Source: CAYPNF01 sp964411985 (GTDB lineage: Bacteria > Verrucomicrobiota > Verrucomicrobiia > Limisphaerales > J093). Taken from it: a stretch of 64,000 nt of DNA. The notes beneath the pieces are model-generated. The model ran no database searches. It worked only from the letters and a program-made list of their open reading frames with translations, and had not been told where the DNA came from. Shown in pieces: positions 52,554 through 62,292 of this stretch (position 1 is the first letter of the stretch; each line of letters opens with the position of its first letter). The DNA lies in the NCBI GenBank assembly GCA_964411985.1, contig CAYPNF010000013.1:62001-126000 (forward strand), written 5' to 3'. A program made the position numbers and the translations under genes.

Positions 52554-55500
52554 ATGCGAGCACGATTTTACTGGGGCGTGGTGGCCCTTTCGTTTGCGGT
52601 GTTCCTGGCTCATGCCCAAATCCCACAGTTGATCAGTTACCAGGGACGAATGCTGGTGAGCGGGACCAACTACCACGGCGCCGGCCAGTTCAAGTTCGCC
52701 TTGGTGGGAACCAATCAAGTGGGTGCGACCGTAAGCCATTGGAGCAACGACGGCACCAGCGTGGGTGGGAACGAGCCTGGCACAGCCGTCACACTTTCCG
52801 TGAGCGACGGTCTTTATTCTGTGTTGCTGGGGGACGCCACCTTACCCAATATGCGCATCCTCCCTGGCACGGTCTTCGCGAACACGGATGTCCGACTGAG
52901 GATTTGGTTCAGCCCCGAAGGGGGCGGTTTCGAGCAACTGGCTCCCGACCAGCGGATCGCCGCGGTGGGGTACGCCATGATGGCGGGAACGGCCGCGAAT
53001 GTGGCGGATGGTGCGATCACCAGCGCCAAGCTGGCCGCAGGAGCCATTACGGCAGAGAAACTGGGTACAAGCGTAATTACAGCCGATAAGTTGGCGGACG
53101 GCGCCGTAACCGGTGCCAAGCTGGCAAACGGGTCGGTTACCGCCCAAGCCATTGCCCCTGGCGCGATTGGCCCGAACCAAATGGCCCGCCGCTACGACGC
53201 AGGACGCCTCGATTTATCCGGCACCGTCCCCGAGTTGGATGCCAACGGAAACCTAAACATAAGCCTCCCGTTCCACTTCCCGTTTGCACAAGTGCCCATC
53301 TTCACCTACGGGGTGGAGGACACCACCCTGGCAGGCACGCCACCCCAAGTCACCTTGATCGGCAAGACGGTGACCAATGTGACCTTACGGTTAAGCCAGA
53401 TCGACCCCACCCTCACAAAGGTAGTTTCCAATGTGCCACGAGTCCCGCCTGCTTTAGACGCCGACTATGGGAGTCACAACTCCCTGGCGATTGTGAATGG
53501 CAACCCGGCGATGAGCTTCTACGACGAAACGAAGAAAGCGCTGCTCTACGCGCGTGCGGACGACAGCCAGGGCAGTCTCTGGTCCACGCCGGTGACGGTG
53601 GACCCCGGCCCTGAGGTGGGTACCGGCAGCCAGTTGCTGGTGGTGTCAGGCAACCCAGCGATTGCGTACGCCCTGGCAAGGCCCAGTGGTGGTGCCGCAC
53701 TGTACTACGTGCGAGCTCTGGACCCCGATGGGGCCGCTTGGGGAGCGCCAATTCAAGTGGTGAGTTCTAACGTGTGGGTCCGCTTTTCCATGGCGGTTGT
53801 GCAGGGAAACCCGGCGGTTGCCTACACCACGGCTGCGGATGGGCAGTTACAGTTTGTTCGGTCGCTCGACACGACTGGCTCGAGTTGGGGAAATCCCGTG
53901 ACCGTGGACAACCAAACCGTCTACGCGTTTCCATCGCTACAGGTCGTGCAAGGCTTTCCGGCGATTGCCTGTTACGAGGCGACACAGCGGCAGCTCAAAT
54001 ACATACGTGCAACCAACGAGGTTGGCTCAGGATGGGGTGCCCCCAAAAGCCTGGACGTTGGACGAGGCGTTACTTTGAACCAAGGCATCCGGAGCTGGAC
54101 TGACAGTCCTGGAACGTACAAAAGCGGGGGGTGGGCTTCCTTGGCCGTCATCGATGGCCGACCGGCGATCGCCTATCAAGCCCAAGCCCTCGCCAACCAC
54201 GCGAGAGCTTCTCAGGTGCGGTACCTTCGCGCCCTGGATGCCGAGGGCGGAAACTGGCCCATTCCTCGCCTGGTCATATATGGAAGCATAGCTACCACGG
54301 AGCAACTCGCACTGATGGGAGAAAGAACCCAGCTCGCTGATCAAGGCGGCAAACCCTTCATCCTCTACCGGTCCGTCTACAGACCGTCGAACGGAACGAG
54401 CATAAGCGAAGCCGTTGCCACGCTCAGGGGCTTGGACGCTGATGGACGCTATTGGGACCAAAACTCGCACTCGGCAGGGGGGGGCGCCGCCCGGCATTTT
54501 TCGTTCACGTTAGTCGGCGGCTTTCCCGCTTTTGGTTGGTACAACGAAAACCAACTCAAGTATTCGCTTGCCACGGCGGTCGATGGAAGCACTTGGCCCG
54601 GCAGCCCAAAACGGATCACCCTACCAGCTTTGGATCTCACCGGACTCCTGGGCCAAACGACGCTGGGCGACGGCACACCTTGGGTGGCTTTCCATGACCC
54701 CGGGAAGGGAGATCTGAAGGGTGTGCGGGCGCTCAACGCGACCGGAACGCAATGGAGTTCGGCGATTCAGACCATCGATTCCGGAGGCAACGCGGGGCTT
54801 CATACCACGCTGTCAATTGGGTCTGGAGGACCGTTGCTCGCCTATCGCGATCAAGGCACCCGTTCGCTCAAAGTGATCCGTCATGATGGGTTGCGATGGG
54901 GACAACCGGCGAAAATCGTGGCGTCGGCCGACAACGGCATCCGACCTTGCCTGATGGCCCTCAGGGATTCCATGGGCTTGGCGTTCATCGATGCGGCACG
55001 GGCCTTGCGCTTCGGACGCGCGCTAAACGATGAGGGCACGGTCTGGTCGGCTTGGACTAAACTGGATGTGAACCTTGACACCAATATCGGACCGTCGCTC
55101 GCGGCGATCGGTGGCACCGCCGCTGTGGCGTATTCAGATGGGCAACTCAAGTTCTTCCTACTGGCCTTGAAGGGCGGCGGCACGCCGGTAGTAGTTCGCA
55201 AGGCACAGGTGGGGAGTGCTTCGCTGTGGGACGTGAATGGCCGACCAGCGATCGCCTTCTGCGACCTCGGCCTCTATTACGTGCGGGCCAACGAGCCGGA
55301 GGGTTTGACCTGGCCGACTCCGGTGAAAGTGGATCTGAGTGGGCGGGTCGGGGAATACGCCTCGCTGCGGGTGGTTAAGGGTCGACCGGCGATCGCCTAC
55401 TATGACCGCGATCGCGGTGACCTAAGGTTTGTGAGAGCTCAAGACGCCGACGGCACAGCCTGGGAAACGGCACAGACCCTGGACAGTGCCGACGACGTGG

Positions 55501-56678
55501 GGCAGTTCGCCAACCTGATGGATATCGAAGGTGTCCCAGGCATTGTCTATTGGGCCGGGGGAACCGCGGGCGACTTGAAATACATCAAGGCCGCTAACGC
55601 CGACGCCAAGGACTGGGGAGTGCCCACGATCATTGATTCCGGAGGAACGGTGGGTGAGTTCGCTTCCGCTGCTTATGACGGGGAGAAAGTGTGGGCGGGA
55701 TACTACGACCGCTCGAACGGCACCTTGAAGGCGGCGACGGAGGGGTGGAGCACCCAGACCCTAGACGGCGGCACGAGCGTGGGGCGATTCCTGTCCACGG
55801 CGGTGATGGATGGCAACCCGAGCTTGAGCTACTACGATCAGGACAATGGAGACCTCAAGTTCACCCGTGCCTTGAACACGCTGGGGACCAGCTGGGGAAC
55901 CGCACGTGTACTCGATGAAACCGGTGATGTTGGCTTGTACACCTCTCTGGCTGCGGTCAATGGAAATCCCGCGATCGCCTACTACGACAATTCCTTGCAT
56001 CGTCTGAAATACGTTCGCGCCACAACGTCCACCGGGTCCTCCTGGGCGACACCCGTGGTGGCGGACGCGAGCGGGAATGTCGGGCTCTTTGCTTCCCTAG
56101 CCGTCGTGGGTGGAAACCCGGCCATCGCCTACTACGATCAACTCCAAGGCGATCTCAAGTTTGTCCGCGCCAACGACGCCACCGGCACCACTTGGAGTGG
56201 GCCACAAACCCCAGATCCAGGAGATGTTGGGCAAGATGTGGGCCGGTACGCTTCGTTGGCGGTGGTGAACGGCCGCCCGGCGATCGCCTACTACGACGCA
56301 CGGTTCACCGAGGTCAAGTATATCCGCGCGAACGATGCCAACGGCACGGTCTGGGGAACTTATCAGGCAATCGACAAAGCGGATGACGTGGGACTATTTA
56401 TTAGCCTGAAGGTCATTTCCGGCAAACCGGTCATCAGCTATTATAACCAGACGAAAGGGCAACTGAAGCTACTCCGTGCCAAAGATGCGGATGGCACCGC
56501 CTGGGGCGATCCCGTTGTGGCGGACTCAGGCGCCGGAGCCGATGTGGGAAGATTCGCCGTGCTCGTGGACCTTCACGGAGTCCCTTCCGTCACCTACCTG
56601 GACCAGAGCAACGGGAACATCAAGAATTACTACCCGTTCAAGCCGTTTCAAATCAACTGGTTCGCGGTTGAGCCTTAG
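52554..56678 (+). CDS. Secreted fibre-like protein with stalk repeats and many propeller-type repeats
   Basis: 1374 residues from ATG 52554 (signal MRARFYWGVVALSFAVFLAHAQ). The first ~150 residues are the YQGRM-type domain also found at 17810 (LISYQGRMLVSGTN, LYSVLLGDATLP). Residues ~140-200 hold a stalk of short repeats (DGAITSAKLAAGAITAEKLG, VITADKLADGAVTGAKLANG) of the kind found in trimeric tail fibres. The remaining ~1100 residues carry about 20 repeats with a shared core of SL.VV.G.PAIAYYD, LKYVRA.D and G..W. The YYD/W pattern suggests propeller blades. It is followed by a Ca-repeat partner 8 bp downstream. Probable surface fibre or adhesin; no catalytic motif seen. Confidence 0.8.
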   Translation: MRARFYWGVVALSFAVFLAHAQIPQLISYQGRMLVSGTNYHGAGQFKFALVGTNQVGATVSHWSNDGTSVGGNEPGTAVTLSVSDGLYSVLLGDATLPNMRILPGTVFANTDVRLRIWFSPEGGGFEQLAPDQRIAAVGYAMMAGTAANVADGAITSAKLAAGAITAEKLGTSVITADKLADGAVTGAKLANGSVTAQAIAPGAIGPNQMARRYDAGRLDLSGTVPELDANGNLNISLPFHFPFAQVPIFTYGVEDTTLAGTPPQVTLIGKTVTNVTLRLSQIDPTLTKVVSNVPRVPPALDADYGSHNSLAIVNGNPAMSFYDETKKALLYARADDSQGSLWSTPVTVDPGPEVGTGSQLLVVSGNPAIAYALARPSGGAALYYVRALDPDGAAWGAPIQVVSSNVWVRFSMAVVQGNPAVAYTTAADGQLQFVRSLDTTGSSWGNPVTVDNQTVYAFPSLQVVQGFPAIACYEATQRQLKYIRATNEVGSGWGAPKSLDVGRGVTLNQGIRSWTDSPGTYKSGGWASLAVIDGRPAIAYQAQALANHARASQVRYLRALDAEGGNWPIPRLVIYGSIATTEQLALMGERTQLADQGGKPFILYRSVYRPSNGTSISEAVATLRGLDADGRYWDQNSHSAGGGAARHFSFTLVGGFPAFGWYNENQLKYSLATAVDGSTWPGSPKRITLPALDLTGLLGQTTLGDGTPWVAFHDPGKGDLKGVRALNATGTQWSSAIQTIDSGGNAGLHTTLSIGSGGPLLAYRDQGTRSLKVIRHDGLRWGQPAKIVASADNGIRPCLMALRDSMGLAFIDAARALRFGRALNDEGTVWSAWTKLDVNLDTNIGPSLAAIGGTAAVAYSDGQLKFFLLALKGGGTPVVVRKAQVGSASLWDVNGRPAIAFCDLGLYYVRANEPEGLTWPTPVKVDLSGRVGEYASLRVVKGRPAIAYYDRDRGDLRFVRAQDADGTAWETAQTLDSADDVGQFANLMDIEGVPGIVYWAGGTAGDLKYIKAANADAKDWGVPTIIDSGGTVGEFASAAYDGEKVWAGYYDRSNGTLKAATEGWSTQTLDGGTSVGRFLSTAVMDGNPSLSYYDQDNGDLKFTRALNTLGTSWGTARVLDETGDVGLYTSLAAVNGNPAIAYYDNSLHRLKYVRATTSTGSSWATPVVADASGNVGLFASLAVVGGNPAIAYYDQLQGDLKFVRANDATGTTWSGPQTPDPGDVGQDVGRYASLAVVNGRPAIAYYDARFTEVKYIRANDANGTVWGTYQAIDKADDVGLFISLKVISGKPVISYYNQTKGQLKLLRAKDADGTAWGDPVVADSGAGADVGRFAVLVDLHGVPSVTYLDQSNGNIKNYYPFKPFQINWFAVEP

Positions 56679-56686
56679 GCGGTCCT

Positions 56687-58159
56687 ATGCGCTTCGGCAT
56701 ACCACTTGGTGTTAGTCTCTTCCTGGGCCTTTCGGCTGCGGATTTCGGCTCGGAGCGGCGAGGAACGAGCTCCTATATTCCAGCCGATACTTTGGACAGT
56801 GGTGGTGGACTCAGCACCACGAAGTCCTTCGCGAATCAGGGCAGCATGGGCGGCGTGGTCGGTATGTCCGCATCGGCCCAGGCCCTTGCCCAACATGGCT
56901 ATGTCGCGCAGGTAGACCTGCACCTTCGGCTGCCGCCCAAGCCCGTCCTGCGTGTTCGAGCCACCTGCCTTTCCATCGCCATGCAGCCCTTTGCGGGCCT
57001 CATCCAGGGTGACTCCAATACCAACTACGTCACCACTTTCGATGGCAGTCCCGCGCGTCCCAATACCGAGGCTTTTAGCGCAGAAGTACGCCCTCGTCCG
57101 GGCCAACCCAGCACCTATGAAGCCGATTTTGTCACCTACAACTCGGCCGGGGTCCTTTGGCAGTACGGTTCTTTCACCACTTTCATGCCCCCAACCGACA
57201 GCGACCTCAATACGATTCCGGACCTGATACAGCTGGATCAGCCTGGCGACACGGTCGTGACGGGTCAATCAGTGCCCGATTGGCCGGCGATCCCAACTGC
57301 CACACTCCAAGGCAGCATGTCGCGCAGTGCGGGTTCGCCAAAGGGCGCTTTTGATCTCACCCTGCAAAACACTCTGGGCACCGTGGCCTACCGCGGCACC
57401 TTCAACCTCGTCTGGTTCGAACTCGAGGCGGCCTACTCCCGAGGAGACGCGAACCGTCTCGAATTCACTCGCGTGCTCCGCGGCTCCGATTCCTTCACGA
57501 ACGTGCTGGGCGGCGCATGCTCCTTCGGCCTGCCAGATGCCGATCATCTGGAGATTCCGGCTTTCACCCTGACCAACGTCGATGGCACGGCGTATTCGGT
57601 CCTTCCCACTACCCTCGTGCGCACAGGACACCGGTATGTCGGTCCGATGCAACTCGCCGACGGGAACCTGCTCACTGCCTGGCCTGATTTCACCCAGTGG
57701 GTCCTCGAAGTCACGGACGATACCGACGCCAACCAGAATGGCGTTCCGGATCTCTCGGACCTTGAGCAAGCCCCGCTGGACACCGACGGAGACGGGATGC
57801 CCGACGCGTACGAACTGGCACACGGGCTCGATCCGCACAACGGCGCAGACGCGCTTTCTGACCGCGACGGTGACGGCTTGTCGAACCTGATGGAACAATG
57901 GGCGGGCACGGATCCCGGGAACCCAAAGAGCGTGCTGGAACTGAAGATCGAAATTCGGGATGGCTACTGCTATCTGAATCTGGACTCCGTATCGAACCGG
58001 GTCTACCGCTTCGAAGTATGCCGCGACCTCGCCAACCGGATTTGGGAACCCCTTTACACCGGAGTTCCGGGAACGGGCCAGCCTACGAGCCTTGCGGACA
58101 CCAACGCTCCCTCAGCCCAGCGATATTATCGACTTTTGGTCTCCCCGGCAGGTCCGTAA
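56687..58159 (+). CDS. Secreted Ca-binding type-3 repeat protein, partner of the fibre gene
   Basis: 490 residues, 8 bp after the fibre gene. The signal is MRFGIPLGVSLFLGLSAA. The N-terminal domain contains SSYIPADTLDSGGGLSTTKSF and NQGSMGGVVG, which are often seen in exported proteins of this phylum. Residues ~345-415 hold thrombospondin type-3-like Asp loops (DTDANQNGVPDLSDLEQ, DTDGDGMPDAYELAHGLDP, DRDGDGLSNLMEQWAGTDP). The C-terminus (RVYRFEVCRDLANRIWEPL to YYRLLVSPAGP) is the shared sorting-like tail. The layout parallels the 26110 gene in the giant-protein set. Possible roles are anchoring or calcium-dependent assembly. Confidence 0.85.
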   Translation: MRFGIPLGVSLFLGLSAADFGSERRGTSSYIPADTLDSGGGLSTTKSFANQGSMGGVVGMSASAQALAQHGYVAQVDLHLRLPPKPVLRVRATCLSIAMQPFAGLIQGDSNTNYVTTFDGSPARPNTEAFSAEVRPRPGQPSTYEADFVTYNSAGVLWQYGSFTTFMPPTDSDLNTIPDLIQLDQPGDTVVTGQSVPDWPAIPTATLQGSMSRSAGSPKGAFDLTLQNTLGTVAYRGTFNLVWFELEAAYSRGDANRLEFTRVLRGSDSFTNVLGGACSFGLPDADHLEIPAFTLTNVDGTAYSVLPTTLVRTGHRYVGPMQLADGNLLTAWPDFTQWVLEVTDDTDANQNGVPDLSDLEQAPLDTDGDGMPDAYELAHGLDPHNGADALSDRDGDGLSNLMEQWAGTDPGNPKSVLELKIEIRDGYCYLNLDSVSNRVYRFEVCRDLANRIWEPLYTGVPGTGQPTSLADTNAPSAQRYYRLLVSPAGP

Positions 58160-58477
58160 TCCTGCAGTCGGGATGGGAGGCATCCGCAGAGGAAGGGAGA
58201 GCCAGTTTTGTTGATGCTTCACCATGAAAACCGAAGCAGGCAGACCATCTACAGAGGCAACGTGGCAGGAGCAGAACAAGGCTCCCTTCCTCTTCGTTTC
58301 CTTTGTTTCCTTCTGTAAGGAATTGAGGTTAAGCTGAAATCCGCAGAGTGTCGGATAATCGCAGCTGCCGGTGGGAGAGACTCGATCGTTTCTCCTTTTT
58401 GTATCTGCGCAAATCTGCGATCTGCGGATCTTAATCCGGACAATGGTTCTGCGGCCAGGCGCAGCGCCGCTCTCGGG
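58160..58477. other. Intergenic region between convergent genes, repeat-derived
   Basis: 318 bp. It contains ttcctcttcgtttcctttg-type sequence and, at 58391-58437, the atctgcgcaaatctgcg... atctgcggatc repeat. A related stretch lies in the opposite orientation at 62384-62417. Both look like common dispersed repeats of this phylum, from memory. No gene or terminator was recognised. Confidence 0.55.
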
Positions 58478-60676
58478 CTAGCGGAAGATGGCCCGATAGT
58501 TGAATCGGTCGTTCGGTGCGGCATCTCCGTTCAAGGTGAAGTCACTCCAGTCCCCGGTTTGCTGAATCGAGTCCGCCCATTTGAAATGCAATTCCGGGGG
58601 TGGCCCTTGGAGGCCCAAAGCTCTCCACGGAATCGCGATCTCCATCTCTAGCCCATCGTGTCGAAAACTAACTTCTTTCGGGGCATTCCAGGAGTACCCA
58701 TTCCCTGCTTGTTTCTCCACCACCGCGTTTCCGGCCCGCGGGGTGGTCCGGTTGACTACGAAGTCATATCCCATCCAATGGTTCGTGCTGTTTCCGTCGA
58801 CGTCCAGGAAGAGCAACATCCAGTTCGGATCCGCTGCGGGCGTGAGTGGATCCTGAGTTCGCACGTAGAAATACGCCCCCTTGGTGTCAAAGCTGACCTT
58901 CGCGGCCACAAGGTCATTTCGTCCCGTCTGATTGCGGTAACGAGTCTTGCCGTCCCAGCCCAAATGATCGCGGCGAACCGGATCCCCGAGGGTATCACGG
59001 AACTCCGGCGAAACCTTTGCCCAATCGGCGAACTTGCCATCGATCCGAATGCGTTGGGGCTTGATGGGTTCAACCGGGCGCGCTCCCTTGTATCGGCGCA
59101 CGTTCGCGACGAATTGATAGTAGAACGCGTCCCCGTGACCACCCTGCATCGGCTCAATGTCGCGGCTGTACTCCCGATTGAACTGGTCGACAAACGACAC
59201 GGGCGCATCGCCGTAGAAACCGGAATTGGTGGTGAACCGACCGGCGATCCATTCGTTCCAGCCCGTGACAAACAGGAACGCCGGGTCCACTTCAGAAGCG
59301 CGCTTCCATTGCTCGGTGAAGTTGCGACCGGTGAAATCCTGTCCCTCCGGACCCGGCTGAGCGCCGTTGTGGAAGCTACGTCCATGCGCCCGCGGATTGC
59401 TGAGCACGCTGAGGCGTCCGTCCAACGCGTTCTGGGCGACCCCCACCGCCATTTGCTCCGCCACCCCTGCGGTGTTGGTGAATACATGCTGTGGATGCAC
59501 CTCCAACCACGCCCATTGATTCGGACCCGTGGGGCCGACGAAGTAATCGGGTTGGGGCTTGCGGAAGGTGAAGAAGGACTGAATCCTCGCGAGTTCCTCG
59601 TCCTGGATTCTCAGGTGCAAAGTTCGGTCGCCGCCGACGGGCGTACCGTTCACAAGTGCCTGTCCTTTGGGAAGGAGATCCTTGCTGTGCGACCACCACC
59701 CGATGTGCGCGGCGGGATCCGACATCTCCAGAAAGTATTTCCCCGGCGGCAGAGGTTCCGTCGGTTCCAGGAATTGCCAGGAGTTGTCCGGAACGTTTTC
59801 GAAAGTCCGGCTGAGCAACCGTTGCCGATCGGGATTCTCCCGATACAGGGAAAGCCGCATGCCAGCGCCGGCGCTCTTCCAAGTTGCGAAAGATCCTCCC
59901 ACGGCGCTGAAGGGCTGTTCCGCTTCGAAGCTTTGGCCGAGCGCCTGGTTCGCAAGCAACTCGATCGCGCCGTCGTGTTCGCTGTTCCCAACGGTTCCGC
60001 CGAGGAGGGTCGGGTCGGCCAGGATCAGGGGCTTGCCCTCCCCACGGAACCACAATTCCGGATAGAGTCCCGGTGAATAGAGATCGTGAAACAGTTCGCG
60101 GACCACTTTGTTCGGACTCCAGAACGGCGTGAGAAATGCGATCTGAGGGGTGCGATTCCCCAGCGCTCGCATCCGGCTCCATACCCGGCACAGCGCCTGC
60201 CAACTGCGCGGATAGGTGAGCTGGTTGGTGACGTCGAAGACCACCATGTCCACCCCGGCATCACTGAGCATTTGCGCGTGCTTCGCCAGGACGGCTTCAT
60301 CCTCCGAGACGTAGTAGTGGAAGATCGACTCGCCCCAGTGGTGCGGGACGTGGATGGGTCCCCACGCGGGATGCTGAGGATTCTCCATCGCTTTGGGATC
60401 CGCGGCCAGGATCTTGGTGATATCGAACGGGCCCTGCTGGCCATGTTGACCCAGCCAGAGGAAGTAGAACATCCCGACGGTCTTGCCCGCGCGTGGAGGA
60501 CGAACCTCCTCGCCCAGCGGCAATCGGCGGCCCAAACCGTCCGTCGCAGCCCAAGTATCGCTAAAATTGTCCCACCCCTCCGCAGCCGTCGCAGCCAGGG
60601 TGAAAGAGGCGACTATGAGGCCTGCCCAAAGCCTTGGGTAAGTCCTAGGTCGCAACAGAGAGAAAAGTTCCTTCAT
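58478..60676 (-). CDS. GH99-like secreted hydrolase with C-terminal CBM9-like domain
   Basis: 732 residues from ATG 60676, with signal MKELFSLLRPRTYPRLWAGLIVASFTLAATAAEG. An upstream extension would collide with the divergent gene. The N-terminal two-thirds resemble a GH99/DUF5010-like hydrolase: VGMFYFLWLGQHGQQG, HHWGESIFHYYVSEDEAV, MVVFDVTNQLTYPRSW and VTGWNEWIAGRF (glutamate in the NEW.AG position). The C-terminal ~180 residues fit a CBM9-like beta-sandwich (DGKFADWAKVSPEFRDTLGD, MLLFLDVDGNSTNHWMGYDFVVNR, FRHDGLEMEIAIPWRALGLQGPP). Probably a secreted polysaccharide-active enzyme. It is divergent from a Gfo/Idh/MocA gene, with 142 bp between starts, as the 1-1171 enzyme is near the 3297 oxidoreductase. 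Confidence 0.75.
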   Translation of the reverse strand: MKELFSLLRPRTYPRLWAGLIVASFTLAATAAEGWDNFSDTWAATDGLGRRLPLGEEVRPPRAGKTVGMFYFLWLGQHGQQGPFDITKILAADPKAMENPQHPAWGPIHVPHHWGESIFHYYVSEDEAVLAKHAQMLSDAGVDMVVFDVTNQLTYPRSWQALCRVWSRMRALGNRTPQIAFLTPFWSPNKVVRELFHDLYSPGLYPELWFRGEGKPLILADPTLLGGTVGNSEHDGAIELLANQALGQSFEAEQPFSAVGGSFATWKSAGAGMRLSLYRENPDRQRLLSRTFENVPDNSWQFLEPTEPLPPGKYFLEMSDPAAHIGWWSHSKDLLPKGQALVNGTPVGGDRTLHLRIQDEELARIQSFFTFRKPQPDYFVGPTGPNQWAWLEVHPQHVFTNTAGVAEQMAVGVAQNALDGRLSVLSNPRAHGRSFHNGAQPGPEGQDFTGRNFTEQWKRASEVDPAFLFVTGWNEWIAGRFTTNSGFYGDAPVSFVDQFNREYSRDIEPMQGGHGDAFYYQFVANVRRYKGARPVEPIKPQRIRIDGKFADWAKVSPEFRDTLGDPVRRDHLGWDGKTRYRNQTGRNDLVAAKVSFDTKGAYFYVRTQDPLTPAADPNWMLLFLDVDGNSTNHWMGYDFVVNRTTPRAGNAVVEKQAGNGYSWNAPKEVSFRHDGLEMEIAIPWRALGLQGPPPELHFKWADSIQQTGDWSDFTLNGDAAPNDRFNYRAIFR

Positions 60677-60818
60677 GTTTGATGAGGTCAACCTTAGGTC
60701 GATGGAGGGGTGTGGGCAAGGAACAAAGGCCAGCCTGAGCTGCAACCGGCCGGCATGGAAAAAGCCGGATTTGACTGGCATCATTTCCGTGGGTAATGCA
60801 AGTTGTCCACTATACCCT

Positions 60819-62189
60819 ATGAACCGTCGAAGATTTCTACAAACAAGCGGCCTTGGATGTGCCGCCCTCGCTCTGACAAAACTCCCAGTTTTTGCGGCTG
60901 AACTGGCCGACCAGAAGAAGCGGGTCGGACTGATCGGCAGCGGCTGGTATGGCAAAGTGGATCTGCTGCGTCTCATCCAGGTCGCCCCGGTGGAAGTGGT
61001 CTCCCTTTGCGATGTGGATAAGCGAATGGTGGCTGAGGCCGCGGACATTGTGGCGGAACGTCAGCTATCGAAGAAGAAACCACGCACCTACGGCGATTAC
61101 CGGGAGATGCTCAAGGAGAAAGACCTGGATCTGGTGGTGATCGCCACCCCCGACCATTGGCACGCCCTTCCCATGATCGCGGCGGCTCAGGCTGGCGCCG
61201 ACATCTACGTGCAGAAACCAATCGGCGTGGACGTGGTCGAATGCCAGGCCATGGTGGCAGCGGCGCGCAAGCACGGTCGGGTGGTTCAGGTGGGCACCCA
61301 ACGCCGCAGCACGCCCCATTTGTTCGAGGCTCGCGAATTGATCCAGGAAGGCAAGCTTGGCCGGATCGGGCTGGTGGAGACCTATTGCTACGGTCGACGC
61401 GGTATCAACAACCCTCCTGACCAGACCCCGCCGGATACCCTTGATTACGAAATGTGGACGGGGCCTGCGCCGATGCGCCCGTTCCACGCTAACCTTCATC
61501 CCCGGAGTTGGCGTGACTATATGGAGTACGGGAATGGCACGATCGGGGACATGGGGATTCACATGGTGGACATGGTGCGCTGGATGATGAACCGGGGCTG
61601 GCCTAAATGGATCTCCTCGACGGGTGGGAACTATTTCCACAAAGAGGGCAGGCCGAACATCCCCGACATGCAGAACGCCACCTTTGATTATGGCGACCTG
61701 CAGATCACCTGGCAGCACCGCCATTTTGGCGACCAACCTGACCCGAAGTACTGGTGGGGCGCCAATTTCTATGGCGAAAAAGCCACGCTCAAGGCCAGCG
61801 TGTTCGGATTTGATTTCATTCCCATGGGCGGTGGATCTCCCATTCATCGCGAATGGAATGACGCCAAAGCCAAGTACCCGGTCGACAGCGATAAGTACCC
61901 GGAGGACAAGACCGAAAAAGGCATCGAATATCATGTCGCCCCGGCCATCCGCGAACACATGAAAGACCTGCTGCAGTGCAGCGCCAATCGGGGACGGCCC
62001 CGGGCGGATATCGAGGAGGGGAGCGCCTCCACGATTCTGTGCGTGCTGGCAAATCTTTCGCTGCAATTGAAACGGACCCTGGCATGGGATGAAGCCAAGG
62101 GCCGGGTGGTGAATGACGAAGAAGCCAATCGGCTCCTGGCGCGCCCTTACCGGGCTCCCTGGCGCCATCCCGCGCCGGAAACGGTCTGA
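60819..62189 (+). CDS. Gfo/Idh/MocA family oxidoreductase, Tat-exported
   Basis: 456 residues from ATG 60819, which begins the twin-arginine leader MNRRRFLQTSGLGCAALALTKL. The NAD(P) site is KRVGLIGSGWYGKVDLLRLI, then VVSLCDVDKRMVAEA. The family block is VVIATPDHWHALPMIAAAQAGADIYVQKPIGVDVVE (QKP in place of EKP), then GNGTIGDMGIHMVDMVRW with the conserved histidine. Length is near the family norm. Divergent from the GH99-like enzyme, so both may respond to the same glycan. A 9-bp hairpin and a tRNA gene follow downstream. Confidence 0.9.
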   Translation: MNRRRFLQTSGLGCAALALTKLPVFAAELADQKKRVGLIGSGWYGKVDLLRLIQVAPVEVVSLCDVDKRMVAEAADIVAERQLSKKKPRTYGDYREMLKEKDLDLVVIATPDHWHALPMIAAAQAGADIYVQKPIGVDVVECQAMVAAARKHGRVVQVGTQRRSTPHLFEARELIQEGKLGRIGLVETYCYGRRGINNPPDQTPPDTLDYEMWTGPAPMRPFHANLHPRSWRDYMEYGNGTIGDMGIHMVDMVRWMMNRGWPKWISSTGGNYFHKEGRPNIPDMQNATFDYGDLQITWQHRHFGDQPDPKYWWGANFYGEKATLKASVFGFDFIPMGGGSPIHREWNDAKAKYPVDSDKYPEDKTEKGIEYHVAPAIREHMKDLLQCSANRGRPRADIEEGSASTILCVLANLSLQLKRTLAWDEAKGRVVNDEEANRLLARPYRAPWRHPAPETV

Positions 62190-62253
62190 CTGGGGACATT
62201 CTGTCTCGCTTGACCTTCCGATTCGCTCAGGTAATGTTCCTGTCAGCCGATGG

Positions 62254-62273
62254 CTGCTCTGGCTCCAGAGCAG
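62254..62273. other. Perfect 9-bp hairpin before the tRNA
   Basis: ctgctctgg and ccagagcag pair with only a CT between them. It lies 64 bp after the oxidoreductase stop and 20 bp before the tRNA. It could be a terminator, but no T-run follows immediately. Confidence 0.35.
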
Positions 62274-62292
62274 TCCGTCGGCAGGTTTTGGT

